A stretch of 64,000 bases of DNA, from the NCBI GenBank assembly GCA_947650285.1, contig CANTFL010001223.1:62001-126000 (forward strand), read 5' to 3'. Position numbers and translations under genes: made by a program. Below the pieces are notes generated by a model that did not search any database, was not told the origin of the DNA, and saw only the letters and a program-made list of their open reading frames with translations. Positions 21,639 through 33,322 of this stretch are shown here, piece by piece (position 1 is the first letter of the stretch; every line of letters starts with the position of its first letter). The DNA comes from Hyaloperonospora brassicae (Eukaryota > Oomycota > Peronosporomycetes > Peronosporales > Peronosporaceae).

Positions 21639-22678
21639 GTGAGGATGGAGCAATCCACACCCCTCTCGGATGCCCAAAAAGTCGCGCTTGATAAGCTAAA
21701 TGCGGCCGTAGGCCCAGAGTATGTGGCGTTTCTAGCTGCACAATGTCCCGATGTGCTCAATGCACGAGTCGAAATCTTCATGCAGTACGAAACGGCCCTG
21801 TTAGGGCTGTTTCGAAACCAAGTAGCGTCGGCTATGCCGACACGCTACGTGGCAATGCCACCAGAAGAGGCAAAGCCTCGTCCCCTTCGAGTGGACGTTA
21901 AACATTACTCCGGGAAGGAGGGTGAAACCTTACCCTCTGGATCCGTAAGATTGAGATGGCCATGAGCTCTGATCTTATCTCACTGGAGTACCGGCGGGTC
22001 TCGCTGGCTATCTCCAAGCTCGATGGAAGAGCTAGATAGTGGACCCTGACGTGCGGCACGCCGGTCGTCTTGGCGTTTCCCACATGGGATTCTATCAAGC
22101 TAGACCTATTGCGAGTTTTCTCGCCGCCCAACCAGGCATATCGCGTGCGCTCACGCTTCTTGTCTACCCGTCAGGGTAAGAACGAGTTAACGGGCTATGT
22201 TCAGGAGTTGAGAACTCTGATGGCTGCCATGCACTCCGACCCTCTCCCTGAGACTGTCTACGTGACAGTCTTCATGGAAGGTCTTCGCACTGGCGTTGCC
22301 AGGACCGAGGTCTTTCGAGTCCATCGCTCGACTTTTGAGGAAGCTGTGAGCATCGCTCAGAATGCTGAGCATAACTTTAAGTCAGCAAGACTTGGTTGGA
22401 ATGGGTACAACCCAAGCTATGCGAGGACAACCTCAGCAAATAGCCCAGATTACTGTAAGCCCGAACCGATGGATCTCAGCAATGCTGAAGATGAAGGTGA
22501 AGCGGAGCTTCATGTTGCCGAGCAACGACAGGAGGTGAGACGCTGTTACATGTGCGGAAGCACTAAACATTTGCGTCCCACTTGTCTTTTGTGTAAGCAA
22601 CGACCGACTCCTACGGGTCGAAACCTCAGCCTCAACCAGAGACCTGGAATAGCACGGGGAAACGTCGACACCCAGTAG
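21639..22678 (+). pseudogene. gag: element B gag, frameshift plus nonsense
   Basis: The N-terminal part starts near 21642 and runs in one frame to 21965. Homology to the capsid continues one frame over (LWIRKIEMAM-type stretch) from about 21940, so a single-base indel lies near 21935. A TAG at 22037-22039 then interrupts the second frame. After it, capsid (VFMEGLRTG) and a zinc knuckle CYMCGSTKHLRPTC (C-x2-C-x4-H-x4-C) are intact to the stop at 22678. Confidence 0.85.
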
Positions 22679-22764
22679 GCGCGGGGCGGCCTACTGGGGT
22701 AGAACATAGTTCTGTCACTTCTCTACGAGGTAGAGCAACACAGAGCTTAGCCTCACAGAGCTCC

Positions 22765-25700
22765 GTGCCAGCAAGCACAGAGCGTGGATACAAGCCAGGC
22801 TTGTTAGTCGCTGAGGCGATAGTTAAAGGCTTTGAGAAGCACTGGTCGATATTAATCGATTTTGGGGCGTCATGCAACTATGCTAGATGCCGTTCCCTTG
22901 AGGGGAGTCAGCAATATGCTGAGGTGCTCAAAGCGCACGACGGTGATTCCATCACTGTTCGGTTAGCGACGGGTAGTCGCGTTACTGTTCCTAGTGTTCC
23001 GTTGATCTTGGGCGTGAAGTTTTTGGACTTTGATAGCACAGAACACTGTCTCGTCCTTGACTTGGATTCGAGATACGATCTCATCCTAGGCATGGCATGG
23101 CTTGAACGCCATGAACCATGGATCGATTGGAAATCTAGGAACTTACGCGCCACGCGCAATGTTCCTAGAGAAGCTTTGGAGAGTCATGAACCCACCTTTG
23201 CTAGGCAACAAAAGCACTATTGGCGCGAGCCATTGACGGAAGATGTCAATGTGCTGGACATTGGTATGTCGGAGCTAACTAGCTCGAATGTCTATGACAT
23301 GAATATTCAGCGGAGCTCTTCTAATGTGTTTGAAGAGGGGTGTACTCCGTTGAGTGATATTCGTTGTGATAATGAGTCACTGCATGCGTCAAGCATGGTT
23401 GGCCTACGAGCGGGACATACAATAAGTAATTTCCATGATTTTATTGCGGTGGCACGTGAAATTACACAGAGTGAGGGCGGCCGTGATGGCACCTCACTGA
23501 ATGTCGATAATGACATTGTTGGCAAACAGCCAGAGCATTCAGGGCAAAGCCCACTTAATGCAAGTGAAGTGGTATGTGTTAATCCACTGGGTGAAGTGTT
23601 TGAGTTACATAACTCCCCACCAGATGTCGTTCAAGACATGAGCTCTTGTATAGAGCGTTCTAAGACAATTAGCAACTACAGGGACCCTACTGTCCCAAAT
23701 TTTGAGAAGCGTAATGGGTCTACGACCGGTCAGTTCCGACGCCCGGTGGCAGCTGATGAGCGCCCCACGTCAGACACGTCCCATAGTGATAAAAGCAACA
23801 ATATACTATACACACTTGTTAATTGAGTAACTGGTCATGTTGATGGTAATATCCGTCTTGCAACTCTTCCGTCTGTGGACGCTCTCTTCAAATTGGACGA
23901 AATGTCTGATGGCGACTTTAGCCAAGCCTTACAGGCCGGAGAATTATCCGATCTAGTGTTCATTCGACCCTATGCAGAGTTGAGTTCTTCCTCGTTATTG
24001 GACGAATCCGTCCTCGAGGACACAAAGGCGTCATTAAGTGCACGTAGTGGATCTGCGATCCTTAAAGATCCGCTGGATCCTTTTTATCCTTTGGTAAAAG
24101 AATTTCAAGACGTGGTGTGCCACGACCCGCCGTCTGCCTTACCTCCTGACAGAGGTGTGCGTCACGAAATTGACTTGATTTCTGGAACTAAATACTGCGT
24201 AACACGGCAGTGGCCTTTTCCAAAATAGCAGTGTGATGTCATAGACGACTTCTTTCGTGCAAAGCACGCAGCGGGCATGGTTCGTGAGAGCAAATCTCCT
24301 CATTTCACGCCCACATTTTGTGTCCGAAAACCCAATGGAAAGTGGCGCATTGTTCATGCTTACAATAAGCTTAATGCTGACACAATCCCGGCTCAGACGC
24401 CAATCCCTCGGAAAGATGTTCTTCAGATCAATATGGTGGGATGCTTAATGTACAGTGCACTCGATTTAGTCGATGGTTATTACCAATTACTCATGCGTGA
24501 GAAAGATATCCCGCTAACAGCGGTTAGTAATCCGAGCGGTATGCTCTGGGAGTGGCTAGTTATGCCACCGGGCTTGTCAAACGCGCCAGCTACGTTCAAT
24601 CGTCTTATGACGCAACTGTTTCGGCCTCACCGAGGTTATGCACAGACCTACTTTGATGACATCTTTGTCCATAGTCGTGCTATGAACGGCCGGTCTGATG
24701 TGGATAATCACATCGACCATTTAAGAGCAGTGCTCGAGTGCATGCGCACAAACAAGTTGTATGCCAACGCCTCTAAGTGCATCTTTGGTGCACAAGAGAT
24801 TCCCTTTTTAGGGTGCTTCATTGGGAAGCGTGGTCTTAGGGCGGATCCCGCTAAGATAAAAGCCATAGTTGATTGGCCGGTTCCTAAGAACCAAAAGGAC
24901 TTACGTAAGTGGCTTGGTCTTGCCAATTACTTACACAAGTAAAGTGCGAACTATGCGGACATGGCTCGGCCATTATCCAATCTCCTTAAAAAGGATGTGG
25001 AATGGTGTTGGACTAACACTGAGCATGAAGCCTTTACGGCTGTTAAAGAGAGTCTTCTTCATGCGCCAATCTTGGCTTTGCCCGATCCTGATCGATCTTT
25101 TAGTGTCGTCTGTGACGCATCTGACTTTGCCATCGGCAGTGCTCTGTTACAAACAGATAATGATGGACGGGAACGCGTCATTGCGTTTGAGTCCCGGCAG
25201 CTAAAAGCTGCGGAGAAGAACTATCCTGTTCATGACAAAGAGCTACTTGCAATGAAGTATGCTTTAGTTAAGTCCAGAGTTCATCTGCTTGGCTCTAAGC
25301 CTTTTGTTATCGATACAGATCATGCGTCACTACGCACTGCAACCCAGTCGCCACATCTCTCTCAGCGAATGGCTCGTTGGCTCTCATTCTTTGCGGAATA
25401 CAACATTAAGGTGAAGTATAAGCCCGGTAAGCAGAATGCTTTGGCTGATGCGTTGTCACGCAGGCCTGAATATGATCTTGGTCATGTTACGACTCTGTCG
25501 TCATCGGTCACAGACCTCATTCGTTCGGCATATGCCAAAGATGAACATTGTGTAGCTTTGCTACGTGCTCTGTGGAGCGAGGAGTTTAACGACTCAGACA
25601 TTAGATTGTCGGCACGTTTACGTGCGAGGCTACATCGATATTCCATCGATCAAGGCCTGTTGTGCTATAGCACAGATAAGGAGGATACTCCCCGTATCGT

Positions 25701-27310
25701 TGTCCCTCATGATGAGGAACTGAAGTATCGCATCCTCTATGAGGCGCGTGATCCTGCGGTGAGCAATCATCTCGGTCGAGAAAAGACATATAGCTCCGTG
25801 AGCCAATACGATTGGTGTCCTAAACTTTACGAATAGGTAAGCACATACGTGCGTACGTGCGAAACGTGTCAACGGTTAAAACCCTCAGCTCATGCGGCTG
25901 CGCCGCTCGCTAGTGTCCCTATACCCTCTGAGTGCTGGGAGTCCATCAGCATGGATTTCATGTTCGGTCTGCCGAAAGATGTGCAAGGCAATACGGGTAT
26001 TGTGGTCTTTGTTGACCGTTTGAGCAAGATGGCTCACTTGGCGGCTGCGCCAGATACTATTGATGTTGAAGGTACAGCTACGCTGTTTATTGATCGAGTG
26101 TTTCGACAACACCGCTTGCCTGTGGCAATTGTCTCTGACCGAGACCCTCGCTTCACTGGGAAGTTTTAAAAGTCCATCTTCAAGGTGCTCGGCACACGTT
26201 TGGACATGTCCACGGCGGATAATCCGCAGACAGATGGTCAAACCGAGCGAGTCAATCTCGTTATCGGTGACATATTACGCAATGTTTACGCTAATACATC
26301 AAAACGTTGGAGTTCGATGCTCCCTGTTGTTGATTTTGCGTTGAATAATGCTGTTCACGCCTCTACTGGCTTTACTCCGTTCTACGTGAACGGTCTCACA
26401 CACCCTCGCGTTCCGTTAACGCTACCACTGCGTGGTTCAGGGCTTGTCGGAGGAGAGATGGCCGATAGGCTTGCTGGTATCAGCCCTGCTACTGTTCAGA
26501 AACAGGTAAGCTAGTTTCTCGCAGCGCGCTTGAATGTGTTACGACACGTACGTGATGCACTGGCTGATAGCCAAGACAAACAAAAGGAACAAGCTGATGC
26601 TAAAGGCAGAGGTTGCATTGAAAGTTATAAGGTCGGAGGCCAAGTCCTACTCAATGCTAAAAACCTACCAACAAATGTAGTGTCTGCCGTCTTCAAGACA
26701 AAGTTGCGTCTGCGCTTCATTGGGCCATTCACGGTCATTGCTAAGAAGGGATTGGCGTACACGCTCAACCTTCCGCGCAAACTGCGCACGCACCCAGTGT
26801 TCTACGTTGGATTACTCAAGCCGTATCGGGACCCGTCCCATGTGAACTCGGAGGCGCTTGCGCCGGGTAATAGGGCCTTGCCTTCGGCTGTTGCATCCGA
26901 GCCAGGAGGTCAAGCTGACCATCCACACGGGCTAAGGCCAACTCCAATGCTTAAACACGGGCTTGCACCGCGTCGAGCGCACTCTGGGTCTTACCCAATG
27001 TCTCTTGGAGGCCACTTAGCTCACGGAGCACCTTCTCATGCTCTTCCTTCGGTACCCCGACCACCACCGACGCTGCTCGATGAGCAAGGTACCCACCAGT
27101 TCCATTTGGAGAAAATCCTTCAGCGACGTCGTCGTCGTGGCCAATACCAGTATCTGGTGAAGTGGCGAGGGTACCCGGAGTCGGAGAACTAGTGGGAGTA
27201 TGAGATACCCCTTCGGCAGGACTGCCCTTACGCCGTGGATGTTTTTGAACATCGTGGTCAGGGTCGCATTGCGAACGAGAACGCTTCTCACCAATAGTGG
27301 TGGGAGGTGG
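22765..27310 (+). pseudogene. pol: element B pol with seven in-frame stops
   Basis: One continuous frame carries protease (D-F-G-A-S at the active site, unusual for D-S/T-G), RT (LDLVDGYYQ, YFDD), RNase H (DASDFAIG, DHASLRT), integrase (CETCQRLK zinc pair, SMDF, an intact V-S-D-R-D, DGQTERVN), an SH3-like C-terminal domain and a chromodomain (YLVKWRGYPESEN). Stops lie at 23824, 24226, 24940, 25834, 26167, 26512 and 27190 (first bases). At most of them element A has Trp, Tyr, Glu, Ser or Leu, so they arose by substitution. No frameshift is visible over 4.4 kb. Confidence 0.9.
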
Positions 27311-28117
27311 CGTGTTGCTCCGCACCTAAGGGTCGTGACCCGTGATTGCCATTGTAGCCGGAGCATAACGAGTACGTGTACGCAACTGGCCCCTGGCCTT
27401 GAGCTTGGCATACTCGAACCGGAGCTTTCGTTCTAAAAGAACGTCAGCCACATCGGCGCTGGCCCGCAGCGTTGGCACACTGCTAAGGTGCCGCTTGCGG
27501 TACACCCAACGGATGAACTGATTGTCCTCCTCCTCGGGTAGTTCGCCAGCGAACAACAAGATGGGCACGCCCTTTATCGGTCGAACTGAAACTCCATGAG
27601 AGAGACTCTCAAGGTGTGCCAGGTACTGACCTTGCGTGGTAAAGAATGGTTCGAGATACCTCTCATGTAGAACCTTACGGAATGCAATTTCTTCCGGTGA
27701 CGTAGCCTCTGGTGCAATTGCCCATGTTGCGAGGCTACGGCCTTCCGTTTGACGGAGACGTTGCTCCACGTCAGGTGTTGCAAACACGTAACCACTCCGG
27801 TTCTGAACAACCGCCTGGGTATGAGTGCGATGTAGAGCACGCTCCTTACTCTGACGGATCAGCTGCTGTTGCTCGTCGAGCGGGTTCGTGATGATGTTCT
27901 CATCTGCATCTGTTGTATGATGCTGCGCCACTGGCGCGGTCGTATCACCACGTTCAACGAATGGATTCGATGCTGTAAGAGGACTAGCCTCAGGTACAGC
28001 GGAGTTGGACTATATCCCGTCATCTCCATGGACACTGGTATCACTACCATAGTCCATATCCTCATCGAAGCCGAGGTAAGAGGAAAGAGTCCGAGACTCG
28101 TTGGGTGGCAATGCCAT
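26951..28117 (-). pseudogene. antisense ORF of element B, two nonsense codons
   Basis: On the strand opposite pol, an ATG at 28117 (MALPPNESRTL) opens a 388-codon frame interrupted only by TAG at 28012-28010 and TAG at 27328-27326. It covers the region between the chromodomain and the 3' LTR and overlaps the chromodomain in antisense. The middle part has an ordered look (RSGYVFATPDVEQRLRQTEG, FIRWVYRKRHL). The C terminus is a heptad-type coiled coil (VPKEEHEKVLRELSGLQETL). It shows no clear sequence similarity to the element A antisense ORF but has the same position, strand and C-terminal coiled coil. Function unknown. Confidence 0.6.
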
Positions 28118-28210
28118 GGTGTTTCGTGTTTAGCAACCGTAAGGTTAAGCACACACACACACACCAACATCTTCGAGGAAAAAGCCGATTGACGTTTGTG
28201 GTAATGTCAG

Positions 28211-28225
28211 TCTGGAGGGGGAGGG
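28211..28225 (+). promoter_or_regulatory. polypurine tract of element B
   Basis: TCTGGAGGGGGAGGG directly precedes the 3' LTR, as expected for the plus-strand primer. Confidence 0.8.
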
Positions 28226-28748
28226 TGTAACGGGGGGTACACGTCGGCTGGTAGTCGACGGTAGGTGTGGTGCACACAAGAGAGGGGGTACCCTATAAAG
28301 TAATTTTAGAACACAGTGAGTGTATCAATAGTTGAAGACTGATGTCTGTCATCAATTGATTACGAGATCTTTTAAGAGGTTATTTAGGGCAGATTAAATA
28401 CGTTGTTCTAAGGTGTTCTTTTAGGTTTAACAAAAAAAATTCAGTTCCCCTTTTGATCAATAAGAGACACGTGCCTTACGAGGCGTCTTCGATCGGGAGG
28501 ACGAAAGCAACGCCTGTAAAGGTAGCTTGTCCTCGAGCACTCTGTGCTGTGATTCTTTTGAATCGTTTGGTCCCTCAGGAACGAGGACCGTAAGCTCTCT
28601 GAGCTTGTTGACTCTCTGAGTCGGGTTCTCTGAACCAAACCTTAGCTCTCTGAGCTGTTGACTCTCTGAGTCGGGTTCGTAGAACCAAAGTTGCTCGTGA
28701 GAGCGTTAAGTCTTCCTCTGACTTAAGGAGCTGTGTAGCTTCGCTACA
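28226..28748 (+). repeat. 3' LTR of element B
   Basis: 523 bp, TGTAACGGG to CGCTACA, with about a dozen differences from 21066-21585. The micro-hairpin array is kept, and its sixth stem is perfect here (GGTTC-GTA-GAACC) where the 5' copy has one mismatch. Confidence 0.92.
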
Positions 28749-28753
28749 GTATC

Positions 28754-29634
28754 ACACCTAGCAACGCACAATCCATTTTCTAGCGCCAATTGCATCCATC
28801 TGAATAGGTACGTGAAGGTTTGTAACATAATTCGATTCTTTGGTCTGGGTACTTACATAAATTGGCGAGCTCCACGTTTACCTCTCTACCTCTAGCATGA
28901 ATGTTGACTGGGTGCAATCAGCATGTGACAAACACTAGCTGCGCATATATTATCAGATAGGCAAACTTGTCTATTCATCCATTGTAAGTTGCAAGATGCC
29001 AGAAAGATCTTAAGCCTGGATGGCAACAACAATAGTCAAAAGAGTCCGGTCTTTGTACTGGGCTGGCCACTTACGGTGAAGCTCTCAAGATTTGTCGGAC
29101 TATGCTGCTGCGAGGGAGGGTTTTCCGCGATGAGTGGTGCTCGTGATGAGGAGCTGAGGCTTGTTTGGCGACAGCATGACCCGCGCACATAGGACAAATA
29201 TGCGCATAAAGTACGCATATTTAGTTCCTAGGATTGAGAAAGTTTCTCTGACGCGAAGAAGCGCCCAGGCCGACTGTGATAGTTACGTTATGACTGGTTT
29301 CCGCGCGTAAGCATGGTAAAGGGGCATCTGGGAAACACCGGACTCACTGGTTATTGCAGTGGTGTGTACAGTTTCCGCGATCAGCATTTCGGTCAATTGC
29401 AGGCCCAAGTTGTATTTGTCTTCCCTTCTAACTCATGCGTACATGAGTGCACAAGATTCCACGTCGACTTCAAGTCATTCAAGCATACGCTTTGGCGTTT
29501 CACCAGCCACAGCATTGTCATTGAGAACCTTTACTGGTTTATGGACAGAGCGCATGCCGTTTTCGTGTTCCGATCAACTGCTTACGTGCGAGCAGCAAAA
29601 GCTCTTGCAATCATCATTCAGCCATCTTTGGCTA
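28754..29634. other. intergenic, nothing recognised
   Basis: Right flank of element B. Overlapping plus-strand frames at 29313-29733 show no known domain. Confidence 0.45.
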
Positions 29635-31178
29635 TCATTCATTCTTAGGTCTTCGCACACCAGGCTCATACATCTTGCACATCGAGTGATGGCTCGCAAA
29701 TGCGCTAGATTTCGTCAGCCAAAACCTCCATGATGGCACGGGTGCAGCCAACCTGTCGGAAGTTTGTGTCGATTTCGTCAGCGGCTGGATAAAATGTCGC
29801 TCTTCAAGTGCTGCGTCGAAGAAAGCAGCACAACCACAAGTATCGACATGGCACCAAGCTTGCACAAATGTACTAAGTTGTGGAGGTGCAAATGAGCGGG
29901 GCCCCACCACAAAGCAAGTTTGTGTCGGTTGCTTGCGATGAGTACCAGCGGCACACTGGATTTGCTCGTCACTCTTCGCTCGTCTCGCTTTGCCTTTCCA
30001 TTGGTCTAGAGTTTGTGGCCACTCCACTTGCCATTGCAGAGGTACACTATGCAACAACAAAGCTGACCACGGCAGGACGTCGGACTTTGCAAAGAGCCCT
30101 TGCTTACGCTCGAATTCTTTTCGACACACGTAACGAAACTGCTAAACTCAAACAAACAGTTCACGCTTCATGACACTGAGAGTCTAACATGGACAACGAC
30201 TAGCTTGAGCGACCGAACCCTTAGATGTTACTGCCACGAGCTACTTAATGTCACTGTTTGACTTGTGAGGGATTGCGTGCAAACACGAAGTCCTGCTGAC
30301 GAAAATCGTCTCGAGATGGTTTTTCATTGCAAAAGAATCGTTGCTTACTCACCTCAGTCGTCTTGTGCTACAGTCTTGTAGCTGTTGGCACCAATAGATA
30401 CAGCAGCCGACAGATGACAGACTTGTCAGATTGCTGTGCTGTTACGCCCAAGGACTAAAGCAGCAATCATGATTTCTCACGTTCCTTTGGGCGGGCCTGC
30501 AATTCCAGGTAGCAATCACCTATTCAGGGCTATTTTTAGCAAAGTTCGCCTGCAATTATTATAGAACTGGTCGACCAAGTCGAACGCAGGTCCACCTCCC
30601 GTGTCCTTTCACGCAGCTTCTGCTTTATCTCCAACAGCGTGTGAAAATAACTCCAGACTCGACCACAACCAATTAGCGATGCACGCTAGACAAAAACGCA
30701 GTGTTGTGCCCTTTGTCCCATTTATTCGCCAACGTATCTCAAGCCTTTTCGCTCACTACACGGTGCGCCTAATTGTGATGGAGTCCATGTTTTTCCTCTC
30801 ACAGCTAACCCCACCGTCGTCATAGCCCATAGATCGCTCTTCATCGCCATTTGCTACATAGTCACTGGAAAGCTTCAGCGCATCGAGAGCCTGCACATCT
30901 TCCCGAAACGGAGTGTCCATAAGGCGCAATTGTCCACATCAGTTTCCTCGAGCACATGCTGCTTGCTTGGTCAATCCAATCTTAGCATACCACAGCAAAT
31001 CGTGCTGCGCGTTTCACCAATTGCGCAGATCAACCGTATCTGTGGCTACCTGGCGTCGAAAAAAAGCCTTGGTGATCCTGTGTTTTTCCTTCCATCGTCG
31101 TCGTGTGGTCATCGTGTCGCTTTCATCCACCAACTCGTACTTCTCCGCAACACCCACATTATTGTCCCTGTTCTTCAT
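29635..31178 (-). CDS. unresolved spliced gene candidate
   Basis: Several minus-strand segments look coding but the full splice pattern is unclear. An ATG at 31178 opens about 44 codons (MKNRDNNVGVAEKYELVD) to a good donor (CAG|GTAGCC near 31050). A plausible acceptor brings in HVLEETDVDNCALWTLRFGK. Another possible exon near 30680-30560 reads LLEIKQKLRERTREVDL. A long terminal frame spans 30129-29635 with Cys/His pairs (CHVDTCGCAAFF). No family was recognised, and the pieces may belong to more than one gene. Confidence 0.3.
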
Positions 31179-31622
31179 TTTTCGGAACTCTGCGGCTCCC
31201 TTCCTTATCACTCACACCGTCTCACTTTTCTTCTCCAACATCTTGCTTCCTCTCGCATGTTCCACCAACGTGATTGTGCGTCAATATTTAGTCCATTCAG
31301 TGCATCAACCAAGCAGCCCTTCTCTGCTCACTTTGTCGCTTTGCTCAATTCAATCTCCAGGTGGGTGCTGTTAGTTCTAACAGTTGAGCTTGCTCGTTAT
31401 GTCGCCTGTTGGATCGTCATTTGTGGCTACTGTCGTGCATCCCTTCGCATGTTCTCCGTCTTACCCTCTCGAAAATATCATTATCCTCGTACTGTGTTGC
31501 GCATCCATACAGACTTTTGAGGCGGTTCGTGATGCGATTCAGTGTTCTACGAGCACAAAACAACATGCCGATTTAGTCGGTGATTAAGTTGCAACTACGA
31601 TGAACTAAAGGCGACTTGCCAC

Positions 31623-33204
31623 TTACTCTGGCTTGATCGGCGGGTTGACAGCATCATGAATACCCTCTGGTCCGCCCATAAAACTCTCTACGCGCTCCAG
31701 GATGAACCTCCAGTTCGCAATTGGCTTTTTCTTCGTCGGAAGCGAAGACCTAGAAGCATTAAGAGGCAGCATGAGCAATTCTAGAACGGTCCTAAGTCGT
31801 CAACATATCTTCATACCAGCAGCGTCTGTCATGTGTGCTCCCGACTTCGCTGTCGATACCTTGGAGAGCTTTTCCATTTAAGCGAAGTAACGATCCGACA
31901 AAGTGGTCGCCAAACCGTTCCCCAGTTCGAGCGACACCCAGTAAAGCAGACGCTGAAAAAATAGAACCAGCCCTTCCATCCTTTTCAAAGATACTCCGCT
32001 TCCGCTTTTGCGACACTGTGCACAATGCGTTGGCTGCTAGTGCTACCATCGGGCGGGGTACCTGAGCAAAAGCGCTCTCCAAACGTACGCCTTTTTCTGT
32101 TTGCTTGAGCCGTGGTGAAGGTTCGGAGCCATCATTACCTGACTGCCAATCTTCTGTTGATAGCTCGAAATCCTCCATAATCTCGATTGGGTCCTGCGAA
32201 AAACTAACATTCGTGCTTAATTTCTTGTTCACAGCGTCATAAAAGCGCACAATGCAATCATACTTAGTGTTTCGAAGATTCCGCGCATGCTGGGGCCATC
32301 GAAATTTCCTACGAGTAGTAAAAAGCACGACGGTAAGTTGTTGCAATCTACCATTCAGACATTTCACTTACTGAGCAAACTCATCCGAGTGAGTCCTGGC
32401 AAATTCGAGCGGCGGCCCGACAAGTTTGACACTTCGACGGATCGCCGTCTCCTCGACAAGGGGGATACGTGACGTGATGTTTCGCATCACAAATTTTGCT
32501 TGGCTGATGTCACCAGGTGATACCACCTCGTAATCATCTTTATCCTCTGCTGACACGAGGTGCTCCCACTCCGTGTCACTGTCTGTGTCTGTACCACTTT
32601 TCGTTGCAAGATCATCGTCTTCCATCGCAATTGCAATGTTTCGCTCGTCTTCCGACACCTTCGTCTGCCAACCATCGCCATCAGTGTTTGTCACTATGTC
32701 GAACGAGGCAGGCGCGGACTCGTTGTCCCCGTTCTCGTTCGCCAACGAACCTATCGGTTCTTGTGGCGTCGATGCTTTTGCTTTGCTTTTCTCGTCACGT
32801 TGCACTTCCTTCTCTTCGACCTCAATGTCCACATCACGGCAACTATCGGACGTATTTGCCCGCTGTAAACGGCCCGATCCCCCTATTGTCGCCTCCTGAC
32901 ACACGCGTTCCTCCACCGCATATTGGCTTTCACTTTTTATGACATTAGAGCGTATTGGGTTTTTTACACTCATCGCTGGGCTTGGCTTCTCGCTGCGTGG
33001 CATTTCGACCACCGACTCACTGCTGTTGCTGGTACAAGTGACGTTTCTGGTACAGCGATTGTGGCCGCTAGCAAACCTGCTGTTCGACCCATTTGGAGTG
33101 CAGACGCTACGCTCATCTTGCTCCGACTCGCTCTCGCTCTCCGTCTCGTCGCCCTCTCGGAACGGCTTTTTCACCATCCACTCGACCGCTTTCTGCGTGA
33201 TCAT
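31623..33204 (-). CDS. conserved-looking protein of unknown function, 483 aa, three exons
   Basis: Exons 33204-32372, 32308-31817 and 31749-31623 join in frame across introns of 63 and 67 n (donors GTAAGT and GTATGA; acceptors GTAG and CTAG). The N-terminal 280 residues are acidic, serine-rich and probably disordered, with an EWEHLVS motif in an acidic context (a possible ATG8-interacting W-x-x-L, speculative). The C-terminal 200 residues are better ordered (KYDCIVRFYDAVNKKL; NWRFILERVESFMGGP). No domain was recognised. It is divergent from the AMP-binding gene, with 118 bp between the two starts. Confidence 0.6.
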
Positions 33205-33238
33205 AGACTGTCAAAGGACTTATGTCGGTTTCTGCACT

Positions 33239-33313
33239 ACAGTTAGCGAGCAGACGCGTCCCAACAGTTGGCGAGCAGAGACCGTCGAAACAGGTAGCGA
33301 GCAAACACGGCGT
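33239..33313 (+). repeat. three tandem 25-26-bp repeats in a divergent promoter
   Basis: Copies start at 33239, 33264 and 33290 with core ACAG(T/G)T(A/G)GCGAGCA(G/A)A. They fill the 118-bp gap between the unknown minus-strand gene and the AMP-binding gene, and may hold repeated factor sites for both. They are also open in the plus frame (repeated SEQTR), so an upstream start of the AMP-binding protein cannot be excluded. Confidence 0.5.
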
Positions 33314-33322
33314 CTGGGCCCA

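Larger units (their letters stand above)
21066..28748 (+). mobile_element. Ty3/gypsy chromodomain retrotransposon (element B), defective
   Basis: LTRs of 520 and 523 bp flank gag, protease, RT, RNase H, integrase and chromodomain on the plus strand, then an antisense frame and a polypurine tract. Flanks are GTATT (left) and GTATC (right), a 5-bp duplication with one change. The LTRs differ at about a dozen sites by eye (roughly 98% identical), suggesting a fairly recent insertion. Even so, gag has one frameshift and one stop, and pol has seven in-frame stops without any frameshift. It is only distantly related to element A and lies 650 bp away in the opposite orientation. Confidence 0.92.

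Noticed and set aside
22037..27328. Stop-codon reassignment or read-through because most premature stops are TAG
   Set aside because: The stops replace different residues (Glu, Trp, Ser, Leu), TAA and TGA occur too, and host genes such as the glutamyl-tRNA synthetase end in TAG.
30930..31520. Plus-strand 196-codon ORF
   Set aside because: Low-complexity Ser/Leu/Phe composition, no motif, and the opposite strand has better coding character with splice signals.
32939..33322. Upstream extension of the AMP-binding protein in the same frame
   Set aside because: It would overlap the first exon of the divergent gene and the promoter repeats and adds no family sequence; the ATG at 33323 gives a normal-length protein.
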